The notes below the pieces were generated by a model. That model saw nothing but the letters and a program-made list of their open reading frames with translations. It was not told the DNA's origin and searched no databases. A DNA stretch of 64,000 nucleotides from Erythrocercus mccallii (lineage: Eukaryota; Chordata; Aves; Passeriformes; Dicruridae), in contig VZRG01000182.1 in NCBI GenBank assembly GCA_013397435.1, positions 174,827-238,826 on the forward strand, given 5' to 3'. The position numbers and the translations under genes were made by a program. This document shows positions 47,531 through 58,339 of the stretch, piece after piece (the stretch's first letter is position 1; the number at the start of each line of letters is the position of its first letter).

Positions 47531-48563
47531 GAGGAAAACCTGTGCAATAACTGAATGAATATCTGGTAGCAAACTAAGTTAATTCATCACTTTTTGTTGT
47601 TCCTCACTTGGGATGGAATATTTGACTTTTATGTGCAATTCTGGGGTTTTTGGAGCCCTCTGAAACACTCATGAGTGTAGAGTGACATGTTCCAGCGATA
47701 AAAGAGACCACTTCCCCAGTGCTAGGTTTAAATTCTGTATATAACAAACACTTCTTTCTTTAGTGTTTCTTTCAACTCCACTTTTGAAGTTGATTTGTAT
47801 CTGCCTCCTGTTTTGCTCCAGTTTCAATCTCCTGGCGGCGTTCCTTGCCAAGCCAGCCTAATGCCCACATGAGCCCCATTAAGCCACATGCTTCTGTATA
47901 GGCAGCAGTACATGTTTTTTCTGGGCTGAGCTTTGTTTGCCAAATCTGGGCCTGTATTCACAGATAATAACTTCCTTTTTGTCTCCTTCTCTTTCTGTGT
48001 GTTTTTTTTTCCCTCCACACGCAGCCTTTTCAAAATGTAATGTGACCCTCATACATCATTTTTATCAGCCTTATAAACCCAGCGTATGATGTATGTAAAT
48101 TCATGCAGCTAAAGGCAGTGAGGAATAAATATTTTAGTCCTCTGTCAGGAACAGAGGATACCTCGATGTCATTCAGAGTCAAGGTTTTCTCCTACCTGAA
48201 ACTATTAGCTACAACAGTCCTATATTTAGAATAAAAAATAGAAATACCTTCTTTTCAAGATGTCACAAGTCATTTTTTTCAGATGGCTTCAGATGATTCA
48301 GAAATTCTCTTTCAAAGTCACTTCTCATTTTGAAATGTACTTTTAAGCCATATTTAAAGGGATTTATACTATAAACTCCTTTTAAATCAAAACACTTTAA
48401 AAAAAGGGGGACTGAACAAATAAAATTTCGCAACACTATTTCAACAAAACACCTGAGAGCTTCAACCTGTTTTTCTCACTGATGAGAAAATATTCCGGGC
48501 AGATGCAGAAATGTACTTTCAGCATGGTATTCAACACAGTCATGTTTGTAGAGTGACATCTAC
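47531..48563. other. Unique sequence; no gene recognised
   Basis: AT-rich, with short open frames only. The minisatellite begins at its right edge. Confidence 0.5.
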
Positions 48564-48569
48564 GTGCTG

Positions 48570-49087
48570 GGTACAGGGTGGTCACCAATGNNNNNNNNNN
48601 NNNNNNNNNNNNNNNNNNNNNNNNNNNNNNNNNNNNNNNNNNNNNNNNNNNNNNNNNNNNNNNNNNNNNNNNNNNNNNNNNNNNNNNNNNNNNNNNNNNN
48701 NNNNNNNNNNNNNNNNNNNNNNNNNNNNNNNNNNNNNNNNNNNNNNNNNNNNNNNNNNNNNNNNNNNNNNNNNNNNNNNNNNNNNNNNNNNNNNNNNNNN
48801 NNNNNNNNNNNNNNNNNNNNNNNNNNNNNNNNNNNNNNNNNNNNNNNNNNNNNNNNNNNNNNNNNNNNNNNNNNNNNNNNNNNNNNNNNNNNNNNNNNNN
48901 NNNNNTGCTCAGGGTGGTCACCAATGAGGCCTGCTCAGGGTGGTCACCAATGGGGCCTGCTCAGGGTGGTCACCAATGAGGCTTGCTCAGGGTGGTCACC
49001 AATGGGGCCTGCTCAGGGTGGTCACCAATGGGGCCTGCTCACGGTGGTCACCAATGGGGCCTGCTCAGGGTGGTCACCAATGGGGCC
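48570..49087 (+). repeat. 26-bp minisatellite (VNTR) interrupted by assembly gap
   Basis: Seven complete 26-bp units at 48906-49087, consensus TGCTCAGGGTGGTCACCAAT plus GGGGCC, differing only at G/A in the GGGG run (GAGG), one T for C at the end, and one C for G (CTCACGG). A first, partly diverged unit (GGTACAGGGTGGTCACCAAT) stands at the left edge of the N run and an abrupt partial TGCTCGAATGGGCC at the right end. The near identity of units indicates recent expansion. Each unit carries the small inverted repeat GGTG-GT-CACC. Open frames across it are artefacts of the repeat and of the N. Confidence 0.95.
48591..48905. other. Assembly gap (315 N) inside minisatellite
   Basis: Both edges lie in the same repeat. 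If the array is in phase, five bases complete the left unit and 310 bases remain, about 11.9 units of 26 bp. So the gap size is consistent with roughly twelve hidden units (20 in all), although the N count may be only an estimate. Confidence 0.9.
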
Positions 49088-49370
49088 TGCTCGAATGGGC
49101 CTGGGCCGCGGCGTCACAGGCTGTTTGGGGGTTGGAAGGGCCCTTAAAGACCCCAAAGAACCCCCCTTTGCCAGGGCAGCCCAGCGCAGGGTAGAGCTGG
49201 AAGCTCCTCGTTCAAGAGGAGAGTTCCTTTAGCTGTTTAGTGCCGGGGCGGCGTTGGCGCAGGCGGAGGCCTCAGCACAGCGCTCGCAGCCATGGCCGGC
49301 AGGGCCTGAGGCGCGGAGGGGAGCTCAGGCCTCGGCCCCTCAGAGGCACACGGGCCTGAGAGGTTTCACT
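49088..49370. promoter_or_regulatory. CpG island-like segment with Kozak-framed ATG on both strands
   Basis: About 18 CpG sites in 260 bp (GCCGCGGCG, GCCGGGGCGGCG, GCGCAGGCGG, GGCGCGG), by far the densest part of the window. CCATGG at 49290-49295 offers an ATG in strong Kozak context on both strands. The plus-strand frame stops after five codons. The minus-strand frame (49293 down to 49237) reads MAASAVLRPPPAPTPPRH and then stops. A 6-bp stem with 6-nt loop (CTCCTC-GTTCAA-GAGGAG, 49204-49221) lies nearby. The composition fits a vertebrate promoter or first exon, but no downstream exon was recognised. Confidence 0.38.
49113..49180 (-). mobile_element. GC-drifted CR1 3' terminal fragment
   Basis: In plus-strand order GTCACAGGCTGTTTGGGG, GTTGGAAGGGCCCTTAAAGA, CCCC, then CCCCCCTTTGCCAGGGCAG follows the reverse-complement CR1 tail (TCACAGAATGGTTTGGGTTG, GAAGGGACCTT and so on), but many A/T positions have become G/C. 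It lies immediately next to the minisatellite and inside the CpG-rich segment. GC-biased gene conversion at a recombination-active repeat would explain the drift. Assignment is less certain than for the other copies. Confidence 0.55.
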
Positions 49371-51675
49371 TTGTCACTCTATACCCCTGGCATCCATACT
49401 CCCCGATAGCATCTGGGATTTCTGAGCACTGCGGGGACTGCTTGTAAATGGAGTCGCCTCAGCGATGTTTGTCCTAGACTGAATGCGCCGGGGCACAGAG
49501 CTGATAAGGGACCTACACGCTTGACATCAGTACACAGCTGTGCTGTCATAACAATACAGCCTCAGCCTCTGCGTTACAGCCTCTCAGAAATGAGGAATGC
49601 TCATCAGGGGCACAGGTAATTGGGAGCAGTTTCCTTGAAAGGAAAGCCACTGCAGCGTGGAGGGCAGGCATTTACAATGCTGGCATTGTTTAGAAGGCTT
49701 TGGCACTGCAAACAAAAATCTGTTTAACTCACTGTTACAGTCTAAGGGGAAAAAAAACCCAAAACCCCAAGAAACAACAAATCAGGAATCTGTTACCCTT
49801 GTGCTCCAAAAGGAGTCGAGAGATTCAGCAAATCTCCCTGCATCTGCAGGCAGAACAGGGTTATGTTTCTGAAGGTGTTAATATGAGTGTCAGGAATTCC
49901 CTTTGAGGCATCTCCTCTCCTCTGGTAGAAGTGTGATCGGGCTATCTTGGCAAATGTCAGCACTCATGGGAGCAGAGCTGTAGGAATAGTTTTCAGTAAC
50001 GACTGTAATACAGAATACTGTGGTGCACTTTCACTTTAAAATATTTATATTCAGGTTTACATGCAAACATTCCTTTGAAATCTCCTAATCACCCTATACC
50101 TCTCAAGTTCTTTAAAATTTACCAGCACAAAATAAAGCTGTTACAAAAAAACCCCAAACCCACAACTGAATTAGAAGCTTTGTACAGGCAAGTGCCTCCA
50201 ATATACAGACACACAGATAGTAAATCTCTACCTTAGAGCTCTTTATTTTGAATCCTAAAAGCAGAGTCTGAAAGACCTGCAAGCCAAGCCAAAATTTCTC
50301 ATATCCTTCAGTTTTATCAGTAATTATTAAGTGCTACAGGGGAGTCCACACCCATGTTCTTTGGGCCATATCCTGCACTTCCCTAATATCCTGATATTTT
50401 GGGCCCATATTTGTTCTAACTCCTTTCCCCCACTCTTTCTCTCCCCTGCCATCAAGAGCCCTCTCCTTGAATCCCTCCCTCTCTGTTACACACGCCCATG
50501 GACACACATTATGGCCAAAAATGAGAAGGCAGAAGTGAAAGGAGTCACAGGAAGCTTCTTCAAATTTCAAATTGCAGAACAAAGACAGTTCATTGCCTCT
50601 GTGGAACCAACATCATTTTCAGTTTTAAAATGATAAAATTTGCAGGCATGCATAGGTTTCTTTGTCATAAATAAGAAATTAATAAATATATAGCTGGGAA
50701 AAAAAAAAATCCTTGCTAGCCACCAGTTGCATCTCAGTAGCTCCAGTATGCTTGACACTTGACAAACAGAGTGATAGAAGTGAATTATACGTTGCTATGG
50801 TTTTACGACCAAAAGAATAAGTCAAGGAGAACATGTATTATAACATTTAGACATTTCTGTCCTCTCTGTCCCTGAGGAATTTTTTCAATGGCAGTTTCTG
50901 CACTGAGAAACAGCAAAATGAGAAAACACAGAGGAAATCCTTTAATCACATCCTTTACTTTTAATCCGATCCCTGGGACACAGAATACATTATTTAAAGA
51001 AGAAGTTTGTACCTGAGATGGGACTTTTCCTGGTTGGCAAGAGGCACTGCCTGTGCTGGCCAGGGTGGACATTTTCCTCTGCAGTGACAGAGCACACGCT
51101 GTGTCCCTGCCTTACCAAGCCAGCCAGAGCGGCCAAACTGCAGCCAGGAATAGCTACAGCTATGTCTGGAAAAAGCAGATTTTTTTCATTCTTGCAGCTT
51201 CCATTCTATTATTATGGTGTTTTATGAACTGCTGCAGATGAATTGTGCGCCTTTTTTATGAAAATTCAGCTTTTATCATCTTTTATTCCTTCTTGGGGAG
51301 TGTTAATGGGTACAAAATGGAGGGATTGCTGTGACAGTAATGCCACACTGGGAAGCCCTTGCAGCAGACATTCCTGAGCCAATTTGGATGTTAAAGCAGC
51401 CCCTCTCTGCCTCTCTTTCCATCCTGACAGAATTATGATGTGCTCCTCAGCCGACCATACATTATTGAAGAGTTCTCTGGGTAAACACATGCTACTGCAG
51501 TCTCTGGCTGTAGGAGAGACATTACCCAGCTGAAACTGCTGTGACAGCAGCCAACTGCTTCCATCTCCACTTCCAACTCCTGCCCGAATCCAAAATGTGC
51601 CTTCACTGTCACTGCTATGGACACAGAAAATGCATCCTGAAGACCAAAGAGAAGCTTTTGTCAGCCTCAGAGTTT
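49371..51675. other. Unique sequence; no gene recognised
   Basis: Two similar A-then-C low-complexity motifs at 49750-49770 and 50144-50163 (runs of A7-8 and C3-4) stand out. Open frames do not exceed 100 codons and overlap on opposite strands. Confidence 0.5.
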
Positions 51676-51934
51676 CCCAAATGGCCTCCAGTTGTGCCAG
51701 GAGAGGTTTAGATTAGATAATAGGAGCAATTTCTTCCCTGAAAGGGTGGTCAGGCATTGGAACAGGCTGCCCGGGGAGGTGCTGAAAGCACCATCCCTGG
51801 AATTGTTCAAAAGGGGTGTGGATGTGACATTTAGGGATATGACTTAGTGGTGCACATGGTGGTGCTCAGCTAATGGTTGAACTCAAAGATCTTAGAGGTC
51901 TTTCCCAGCCTTAATGGTGCTATGATTCTGTGAT
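51676..51934 (+). mobile_element. CR1 LINE, 3' end
   Basis: Begins in AAATGGCCTCCAGTTGTGCC, then GGAGAGGTTTAGATTAGATA, TTTCTTCCCTGAAAGGGTGG, TCAGGCATTGGAACAGGCTG, CCCGGGGAGGTGCTGAAAGC, CCATCCCTGGAATTGTTCAA, GTGTGGATGTGACATTTAGG, GATCTTAGAGGTCTTTCCC and terminal TATGATTCTGTGATC. This is the subgroup with 'GGCATTGGAACAGGCTGCCC' and 'ACATTTAGGGATATG', shared with 18032. About 260 bp, well preserved. Confidence 0.95.
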
Positions 51935-53689
51935 CTTTAATGACAGGCTTTTGCCTGTCTTTGCTGGCCATAAATAAATTTGATGTATCAGTCTCTGACT
52001 GATAAATCTGGCTTAATTTTATCATTATCTTTCATTAAATCATCATGGACAGTGTGAAAATCATCACAGAATGAGCATAATTGAAGGTTTCAGATGATAT
52101 GGACAGCTCAAAGGATCGGGGCAACTCTGATTACAAGTGCTTGATCCCATCCAAATATAGTTCTGTCCTTCAGTGCTCCTGCTGAAGAGGTGGAGCAAGA
52201 CACACTCCAGGCTACATCTCATTTCTACCTATGGCATATGAACTAAAATACTGCAAATTTTGTCCAGTGCTTGCATGAAATAGGGTAAAGCATCCTTCTT
52301 GCTGATTAATTAGCATGGAAATTTATTACTAGCTGATTTATTGGCTTACAAATATATTTTGGCCATTACCTACTGGACACACTTGCAAGGTGAAATCCTG
52401 GGAATTTTTCCAGTAATTCACATCAAAGCCAAGATTGACTTTGATGCAGTAGAAGTGAGATGAACATTTTATCTCCTTAGGCATCTTTCAGTATTTTGAA
52501 ACTCTTGCATGTATATTTCACATATGAATATATACACCATTTTATGGTAAACTCCTGGCTTGATTAATCTTATCCATATATTTTTTTCTAATTTACAATA
52601 ACTGAATACATGGAAATGCTTGGAAACAGATGAATTCGCATAAAATCAGATTTTCTCCACCTAAAAAATGATAGTAAATATGCTGGTGAAATTAATGCTT
52701 AAATAATCTCTGGTATTCTACTAAATTTTTTAAAAAAGGAATGCTCCAATTCCTCTTTGTTCACAGTACTGACATTGGTTTTATTTTATCCTTACCTCCT
52801 CTATTACCAAGTAAAATTTGTATTCCAGGTTCTGGTACCAGATGCTATTATCTTGAAAAGCACTTGATATTCCTAAGTGTGTTAACAGTCAGTTCTATAA
52901 AATTTTTCACAGGTTCCCATGTTTCCATGCAGCACTGACAGCATCTTGTTAATTAGGAAAATCAGGTTTGCCCAAGGAGGCAGAAAACATTGTCAGTATA
53001 AACAATGTTGAGATCTTTCTCTCATCATCTGAATCACATATTTTGTAATAGGAAGGTAAAGGCTTATGTTCTTAAGAGGATAGAAAGAAATTCAGTTTTG
53101 CCAGGTATCCACTGAACAAGGAGAGAGAGATGCTCTTCAGGCCGTGATGAGCAAAGTGTTGTGTGAAGTGGACGTACACCAAGCTTTTAGACATCATTTT
53201 AGGCTCTAGGAGGAATGATGACAAAGCTCTGCTCTAAAATACTGGGTAACGTTGAGGTAGCTGTGAATATATTAGAGTGGCTTGGGAAACTGAAAGAAAT
53301 CGGGATGTGTTGAGGGTACTGAGCAGAGCCTTTCCAAATGCTGTAGGAAATGGGTGAATAGCACAGGTGGATGATAAACAGGAGGCACCTCAGTGAAAGC
53401 AATTTATAGAGCATTTGCTCAGTAGCACAAACTGATTTGGTAATCAATGCTGATAACAGAGCAAGGATCTGTGCTGTTTTTACCTTGAGGCTCCTTTGTT
53501 CAGGAACAAAGGGATGCAGGACCAGCCAGGCAGCATGGGGTACCTCCCGTGAGAGCAGGGCAGGGTAAGCCTCAGCAGCGTTCCCAAAAATATGGGCACC
53601 TGCTTCTGTGCAGGGGGTGCCTTGTCGACCTCATGCACACAAATCCACCAGCAGCAACCATCCCAGAGCAAAATACCAGCTCCATTTGC

Positions 53690-53990
53690 AGCATTTCATG
53701 TTTATGCCACAAATTTATTTGGGGATATAGCAGCGCACGTGGACTAAAGCAGCAATTCCTGGTGAAAAAGGAGTCAGTTTGCTCTACAGCAAATTGCTAT
53801 AATCCAAAGATAATGGGAGGATCCTAATCAAGTATTTTAGCTATTGTTCTAGTAATCAGTTATGAATTATTATTTTTCTACATTTAGTCAGGATATCCTC
53901 CAAAATATCCCATTTGGCAGTGGTCAGAAAACTAGTGTGCATGGAATTCGCCTGCTGCAGAATTTAATTGTGCCTTATGGGGATTCCCTT
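53690..53990. promoter_or_regulatory. Possible CNE
   Basis: Unique AT-rich stretch with CTATTGTTCTAGTAATC (SOX-like ATTGTT plus TAAT), CAAATTGCTATAATCC and GCGCACGTGGAC (E-box CACGTG). Less dense than the 37.1 kb block. No repeat or coding signal. Confidence 0.22.
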
Positions 53991-54034
53991 CTGTCAATGA
54001 TTTGTTGGATATTGATCCATATAACTGGAGGACC

Positions 54035-54059
54035 TTTTTCTTTTCTTTTCTTTTCTTTT
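54035..54059 (+). repeat. (TTTTC)n microsatellite
   Basis: Four TTTTC units plus a partial fifth. Confidence 0.88.
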
Positions 54060-54399
54060 AAATAATTGATCTATAAACAGGCATTTGAAAGAAAACAGAC
54101 TAGGCAAGGAGAGCTTTCATCTTTCAAAATTCTGCTGTTAAAAAGCCTACTAATAATCGATCGATATCTTGGATCATGTCCTTTGCTGATGGAAAACATT
54201 GAATATTATTTCAGAGAGTGAACTGGAGTCAGAGTCATCATTTAGGGGTTTTTTATTATTTCATAAGACATCCCATTATTTTTGTGGTGCTCAACAGGTG
54301 CAGGGAAGATTATTCAGCCAAGGGCAGAAAGACCTAAGCACAGGGCTGCCGTTTAGACAGTGCCACCTTGATTATCCAAGCGTCATGGGGACACTGAAT

Positions 54400-54560
54400 A
54401 TGTTTGCATAATTAAGGCCTTGGCTAATGGTAGTGCTTTTAAATGCAATTAATAGCTTTCTGGGGATGCAATTATTTTGAAAAACAAGGAGATTGTGGTA
54501 AATGAGGTTCAGATAACTGTGGTAGAACTAACAAGAGTGCTCATTTTTTGACACTATTAA
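54400..54560. promoter_or_regulatory. Possible CNE with ATGCAATTA pairs
   Basis: Two close matches of the same compound motif, AAATGCAATTAATAGC and GATGCAATTATTTTG, lie about 30 bp apart, followed by TGTGGTAAATGAGG and CTGTGGTAG (RUNX-like TGTGGT twice). Repetition of ATGCAATTA is the notable feature. Enhancer function is inferred. Confidence 0.28.
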
Positions 54561-54857
54561 AAATAATAGCAGATGACTTACAGTCACAATATGCATTAAA
54601 TTTAGAACTAAATAATTTAGAAATAATAATTAATATAATAAGAGAAAGCATTAAAGAAAAATGATGTTTATAAGATGTCGAAATTTAAGAAAATGTGTTA
54701 GGTAGGACAAATTCAGAGAATCATTTCTTTTGCAGTTTTCATTATTACTCATTTGAGGAGTGGTCATTCTCACTTTGTGGAAGGTTCCTTCATATATATG
54801 TAACAGAAAAAAGATACCTCCTTACAGCACAATTTGCACTTTCTAAAATGATCAGAG

Positions 54858-55010
54858 TGATAGAACAGTTCGGTTTGGGAGGGACATAAAAGACCTTCTA
54901 TCTCCAAACCCCTTGGGCAGGTACACTTTCCACTGGACCAGGTTGCTTAGAGCCCCATCCAGCCTGACCCTGAACACGTCCAGGGATGGGGCAGCCACAG
55001 CTTCTCTTAG
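54858..55010 (-). mobile_element. CR1 LINE, 3' end
   Basis: Plus-strand order TGATAGAACAGTTCGGTTTG, GGAGGGACATAAAAGACCTT, CCTTGGGCAGGTACACTTTC, CACTGGACCAGGTTGCTTAG, AGCCCCATCCAGCCTGACCC, TGAACACGTCCAGGGATGG and GGCAGCCACAGCTTCTCTT is the reverse complement of the CR1 tail. The terminal repeat is on the left, so the copy lies on the minus strand. About 150 bp. Confidence 0.93.
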
Positions 55011-58000
55011 GAAAGAAATGCAAATATTGTGCAAATCCGCATAATGTAGCCTCCTCTTAGAGAAGGGAGGCTACACCTGCACAAAGGCAAAGCATCCCCG
55101 AGCTGTTTTGAGCATCCCCAGGCACAGGGCAGACATGGGCATGCTGGCTGGGGCTGGGGGTCAGGGGCAGCCGCTGGGGCTGGGCTGGGAGGGCAGGCAG
55201 GATGAGGGGACACAGGGGACACAGAAAGCTGGCTTTGTGTCCAGAGCCGCTTGGAAATATAGTCCATCTTTTCATATGCTCAGAGACAGCCAAAAGGGAT
55301 ATACATAGATGCTACAGGAAAATACTTGGAGTATTAGTTTTCGCAAAATCTTTAACTTTTTTCCTTCCCCCTTTTAAAAAAATAACAGAGAGCTACTGTA
55401 CCCTGCTGAGACCAACATCTGTGCAGACAATTAAACCCTTTTAGACTCTGAGCAGGGGGGAAACTCAGAGGAACTGGCCCTTTTCTACTGCATCCTCTGA
55501 AGGATTACAGATAAAGAAAAGATTTTGCAAATAGCTAGGCACATACATAATTACAAAGAGGTCCTGCTGATTTGTTTTTAAATAAATTTGATTAACAATG
55601 AAGTTTTATTTTCTGAAAAATACTGATATTGGCACTCGGATCTGAAATACAGCACTAACATCTTTGTTGTAAACCTCTTTTGGTAGGAGGCCAGAACTAA
55701 GACAACAGAATAAGAAGCTGAATAAGTCCTTGGGTTTTATTCTTCAAATTTCACAGGAAATGATTTATAAAACTTGATTCACAATGATATGACCCCAAGA
55801 GCTCATTATACAGCATTCTGGTTTCTTCTTTCTTTTCTATTGCTTAGCTAGAGTTGGGCAAGTGGGGCAGAATATTTTTGCAAGGTATTTTCACTAATTA
55901 ATTTTTTTTTTTTTTAATCTGGGATTGTACTTAAGAGAAGGACTTCCAACAAGGAGGGATGCCACTGTGGTATGGGTGGTTCAAATGTGGAGTGAGTTCA
56001 GTCCCTGCTCTTTGTAGCTTAAAATCGCACTGAACAAGGTAAGCAGTGAGAGAGGACAGAAAAAGGAAGAAGAATTAAAAAGATTCAATTGCAGACATCT
56101 TTTTATAAGGACTTTCTGCCAAAAAAAAAATATCTTTCTGTTGAAATTATTCTGACCCAGGGCTGTGTATTAACAGCTCTTAGTGCTAATTGCTGTATGT
56201 GCTTCCTAGTGCACACATCATTCCACAGAAACAGAAGTCCACACATCTATTAAATTACTTTTTTTTTCCCTGGGAAATGCCCACCAACATTTTCAGGTTT
56301 CCAGGCAAACAGACAGATTAGCTGTGGTTCTCCTTCCCTGCATCCATGCTACCTGCCTGTGCCCTCCCTCGTGCTGCAGGAGGGAGTGCCAAAGAACAGG
56401 TGGGTGCTCTTCACACAGGGATTTTGGCAGTGCTTTGTGTTGCTGAGATGAGTAGAGGGAACGCCAAGGAAAAGTGTGGAGTGGGAAATACGTGCCATCT
56501 TTAATTTGAGATGGTGGTGTGTGGCACTTCCTGCCACAGAGAAAATCTGACCTGCAAAGATTTAACCCTTTGGCATACACTTTGAAAACAGCAACAAAAA
56601 AGCCCTATATTAATGGCACAATATTATGAAATGATTTTACAACATTTCTACTCTGTCAAAGCCAGTACAACTCTCTACATACAAGTCCAGGTTTGCAACA
56701 GCCCAGAAACTCTGTGGGCACAGGCTGCACCCAAGAACAGTTTGCCTCCCACACCCTGAGCAGTGACTTGCCAAACCCACTTACCCTGAGACACCCTAAA
56801 CATAAACACAGCAGCTCCCTCTAACACCAACCAGGCACAATTACTGCTGCACAGTCCCGATGGAATATGGAAAACACAGACATTAGGAGAAGTCACGTTA
56901 GTTTTTGCAGATTTTAGGGAAACGTGACCTGCAGCAGGAAGAGTTCAATGCTGAGAAATCACAGGGCAAGGAAGGGAATTATCTCATTGCTATGGCTCTG
57001 CTCCTGGTTCTCTTGCTCAGCAGACTTCCATCCCTCTCCCCAACATGCATGTTTCCATGGTAGTGAAATCTGGGGGAAGAAGCTGGACTGTTCCCTGGTC
57101 AAGGCTGCAGCAAGGCCACCAGGTCTGCAGCATGCCAGTGTCTTCCCTGGCAAGGGCAAGGAATCTGTGCTAAACCAAAAGCTTCTCTGCCTTCACAGGT
57201 CTTCTGCATCCCTTCCAGGCTTTGCCTTCTATTTTAAGGTCAGTGCTCTGTCAGGGAAGTTATAGAGGAAAATTGTAGGTAGAAGATAAATGCATTAATG
57301 TTTGGATGTGTCCCCCATGTCACCTGCACTGCCACCTGGAGTACCTCATGGGCTGCAAACCTGGGCTGGCAGAGGCACCCCCAGCAGAACAGAAGTCCAC
57401 ACAGGGAGAAAGGTTTGGTTATAAACACACAGATAAACCTGCCTTTCTGAAAGCGTGATTACGCTTCTTATTTAAACATACGCCTTCAAACCAATCTGGT
57501 TCACAATAACACTGTGATATAAATGTGATGGGTTCAAGAGACACCAAAACCGGAGGGATGGAAGTGTTTATTTCAATGTGAAAATATGAAGCTTCCTAAT
57601 ATTTAGTGTGTCTTTAAATATTTGTTTCAAAATGTGGCTTGGATTATAAAGACAGGCATTTTAAGAGCAAATAATTGTTAGGGTTGCACACTGGATTTAA
57701 CTTCATAACAGGACTTATAGAACAGGTTATTATGAGAGTTCGTCTAATAAATGCTCTCAAGGTGAAAGAAAACTCCTGCCAAAGCAGAAATTGTCAGTTT
57801 TAGAAACCTGCAGTGCCTCCCCATGGCCAAGCAGGTGCTCTCCCTGCTCTAGGGTCCTCTGCATTCAGCACATTATGTGTGAAGGAATTAGTTATGTTAG
57901 TTTGTATAGTTATGTTGGCTATGTTTATTTTCATGAAGGGGCTGAAACCTCTTTTCTGCCATGCCCTGGAATGGTGACTAGTGAACAGCTTTCAGCTTTT

Positions 58001-58283
58001 CATTAGGGTCACAAAACCAGAAACACTGACAGAAACCTTTTAATTGGGGAGGGAGGGTGGTAAATTCTTGTTACCTCAAAATTAAATGGAAGCAGTCAGC
58101 TGTGAAACAGAGGAATGGGTCAAATGGAATGGACAGTGGCTTTTCCATATGGATAATGACTCCTCAAGAAAGTGAAGCAGCTTAGCCTCAAATGAAGCTT
58201 GCATAAAAATAAATAAATACCCCCTCAAACCCTTGTTAATATAACAGATCGTGTATTACAGCAAAAATTTCGAGACAGAATTT
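55011..58283. other. Unique sequence; no gene recognised
   Basis: 55070-55250 is GC-rich with GGGGCTGGG-type repeats and overlapping frames. T runs occur at 55902-55915. A 62-nt minus-strand block ending at a good donor (CAGG|GTAAGTGGG near 56780) with acceptor TGTGCAG has one open frame but is too short to call. The plus-strand AAG|GTAAGCAG near 56040, 21 nt after TTTGTAG, would be a microexon and is not called. Confidence 0.45.
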
Positions 58284-58339
58284 ATTGGTCTAAATGATCC
58301 TGATGGACCCTTCCAGCTGAGTATATTCTAGGATTCTAT
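58284..58339 (+). mobile_element. Orphan CR1/SINE-type 3' tail
   Basis: TTGGTCTAAATGATCCTGAT, GGACCCTTCCAGCTGAGTAT and ATTCTAGGATTCTATTC match the tail of the SINE at 32122-32190 (GATGATCCTG, TCCCTTCCAGCTCAGAATAT, TCTGTGATT). No tRNA head is present upstream, so this is a heavily 5'-truncated copy of either the SINE or the CR1 subfamily that shares its tail. Confidence 0.75.

Larger units (their letters stand above)
51935..54857. other. Unique sequence with CNE-like blocks
   Basis: Apart from the blocks at 53690-53990 and 54400-54560 and a TTTTC tract, nothing is recognised. A minus-strand frame of 63 codons at 53480-53671 ends close to AAG|GTAAAAAC, a weak donor, with no matching acceptor. 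Confidence 0.5.

Noticed and set aside
47044..47532. 162-codon plus-strand open frame
   Set aside because: Lies in CpG-dense DNA where stops are rare; three other frames are open over the same span and no domain is visible. Kept only as a CpG-rich patch.
48564..49232. Open frames of up to 222 codons across the minisatellite
   Set aside because: Most of their length is N, and the rest is translated 26-bp repeat.
52060..52085. TCATCACAGAATGAGC resembling a CR1 terminal repeat
   Set aside because: The following bases do not match any CR1 tail block.
56020..56040. 21-nt microexon between TTTGTAG and AAG|GTAAGCAG
   Set aside because: So short that splice-like pairs of this kind arise often by chance, with no supporting neighbours.
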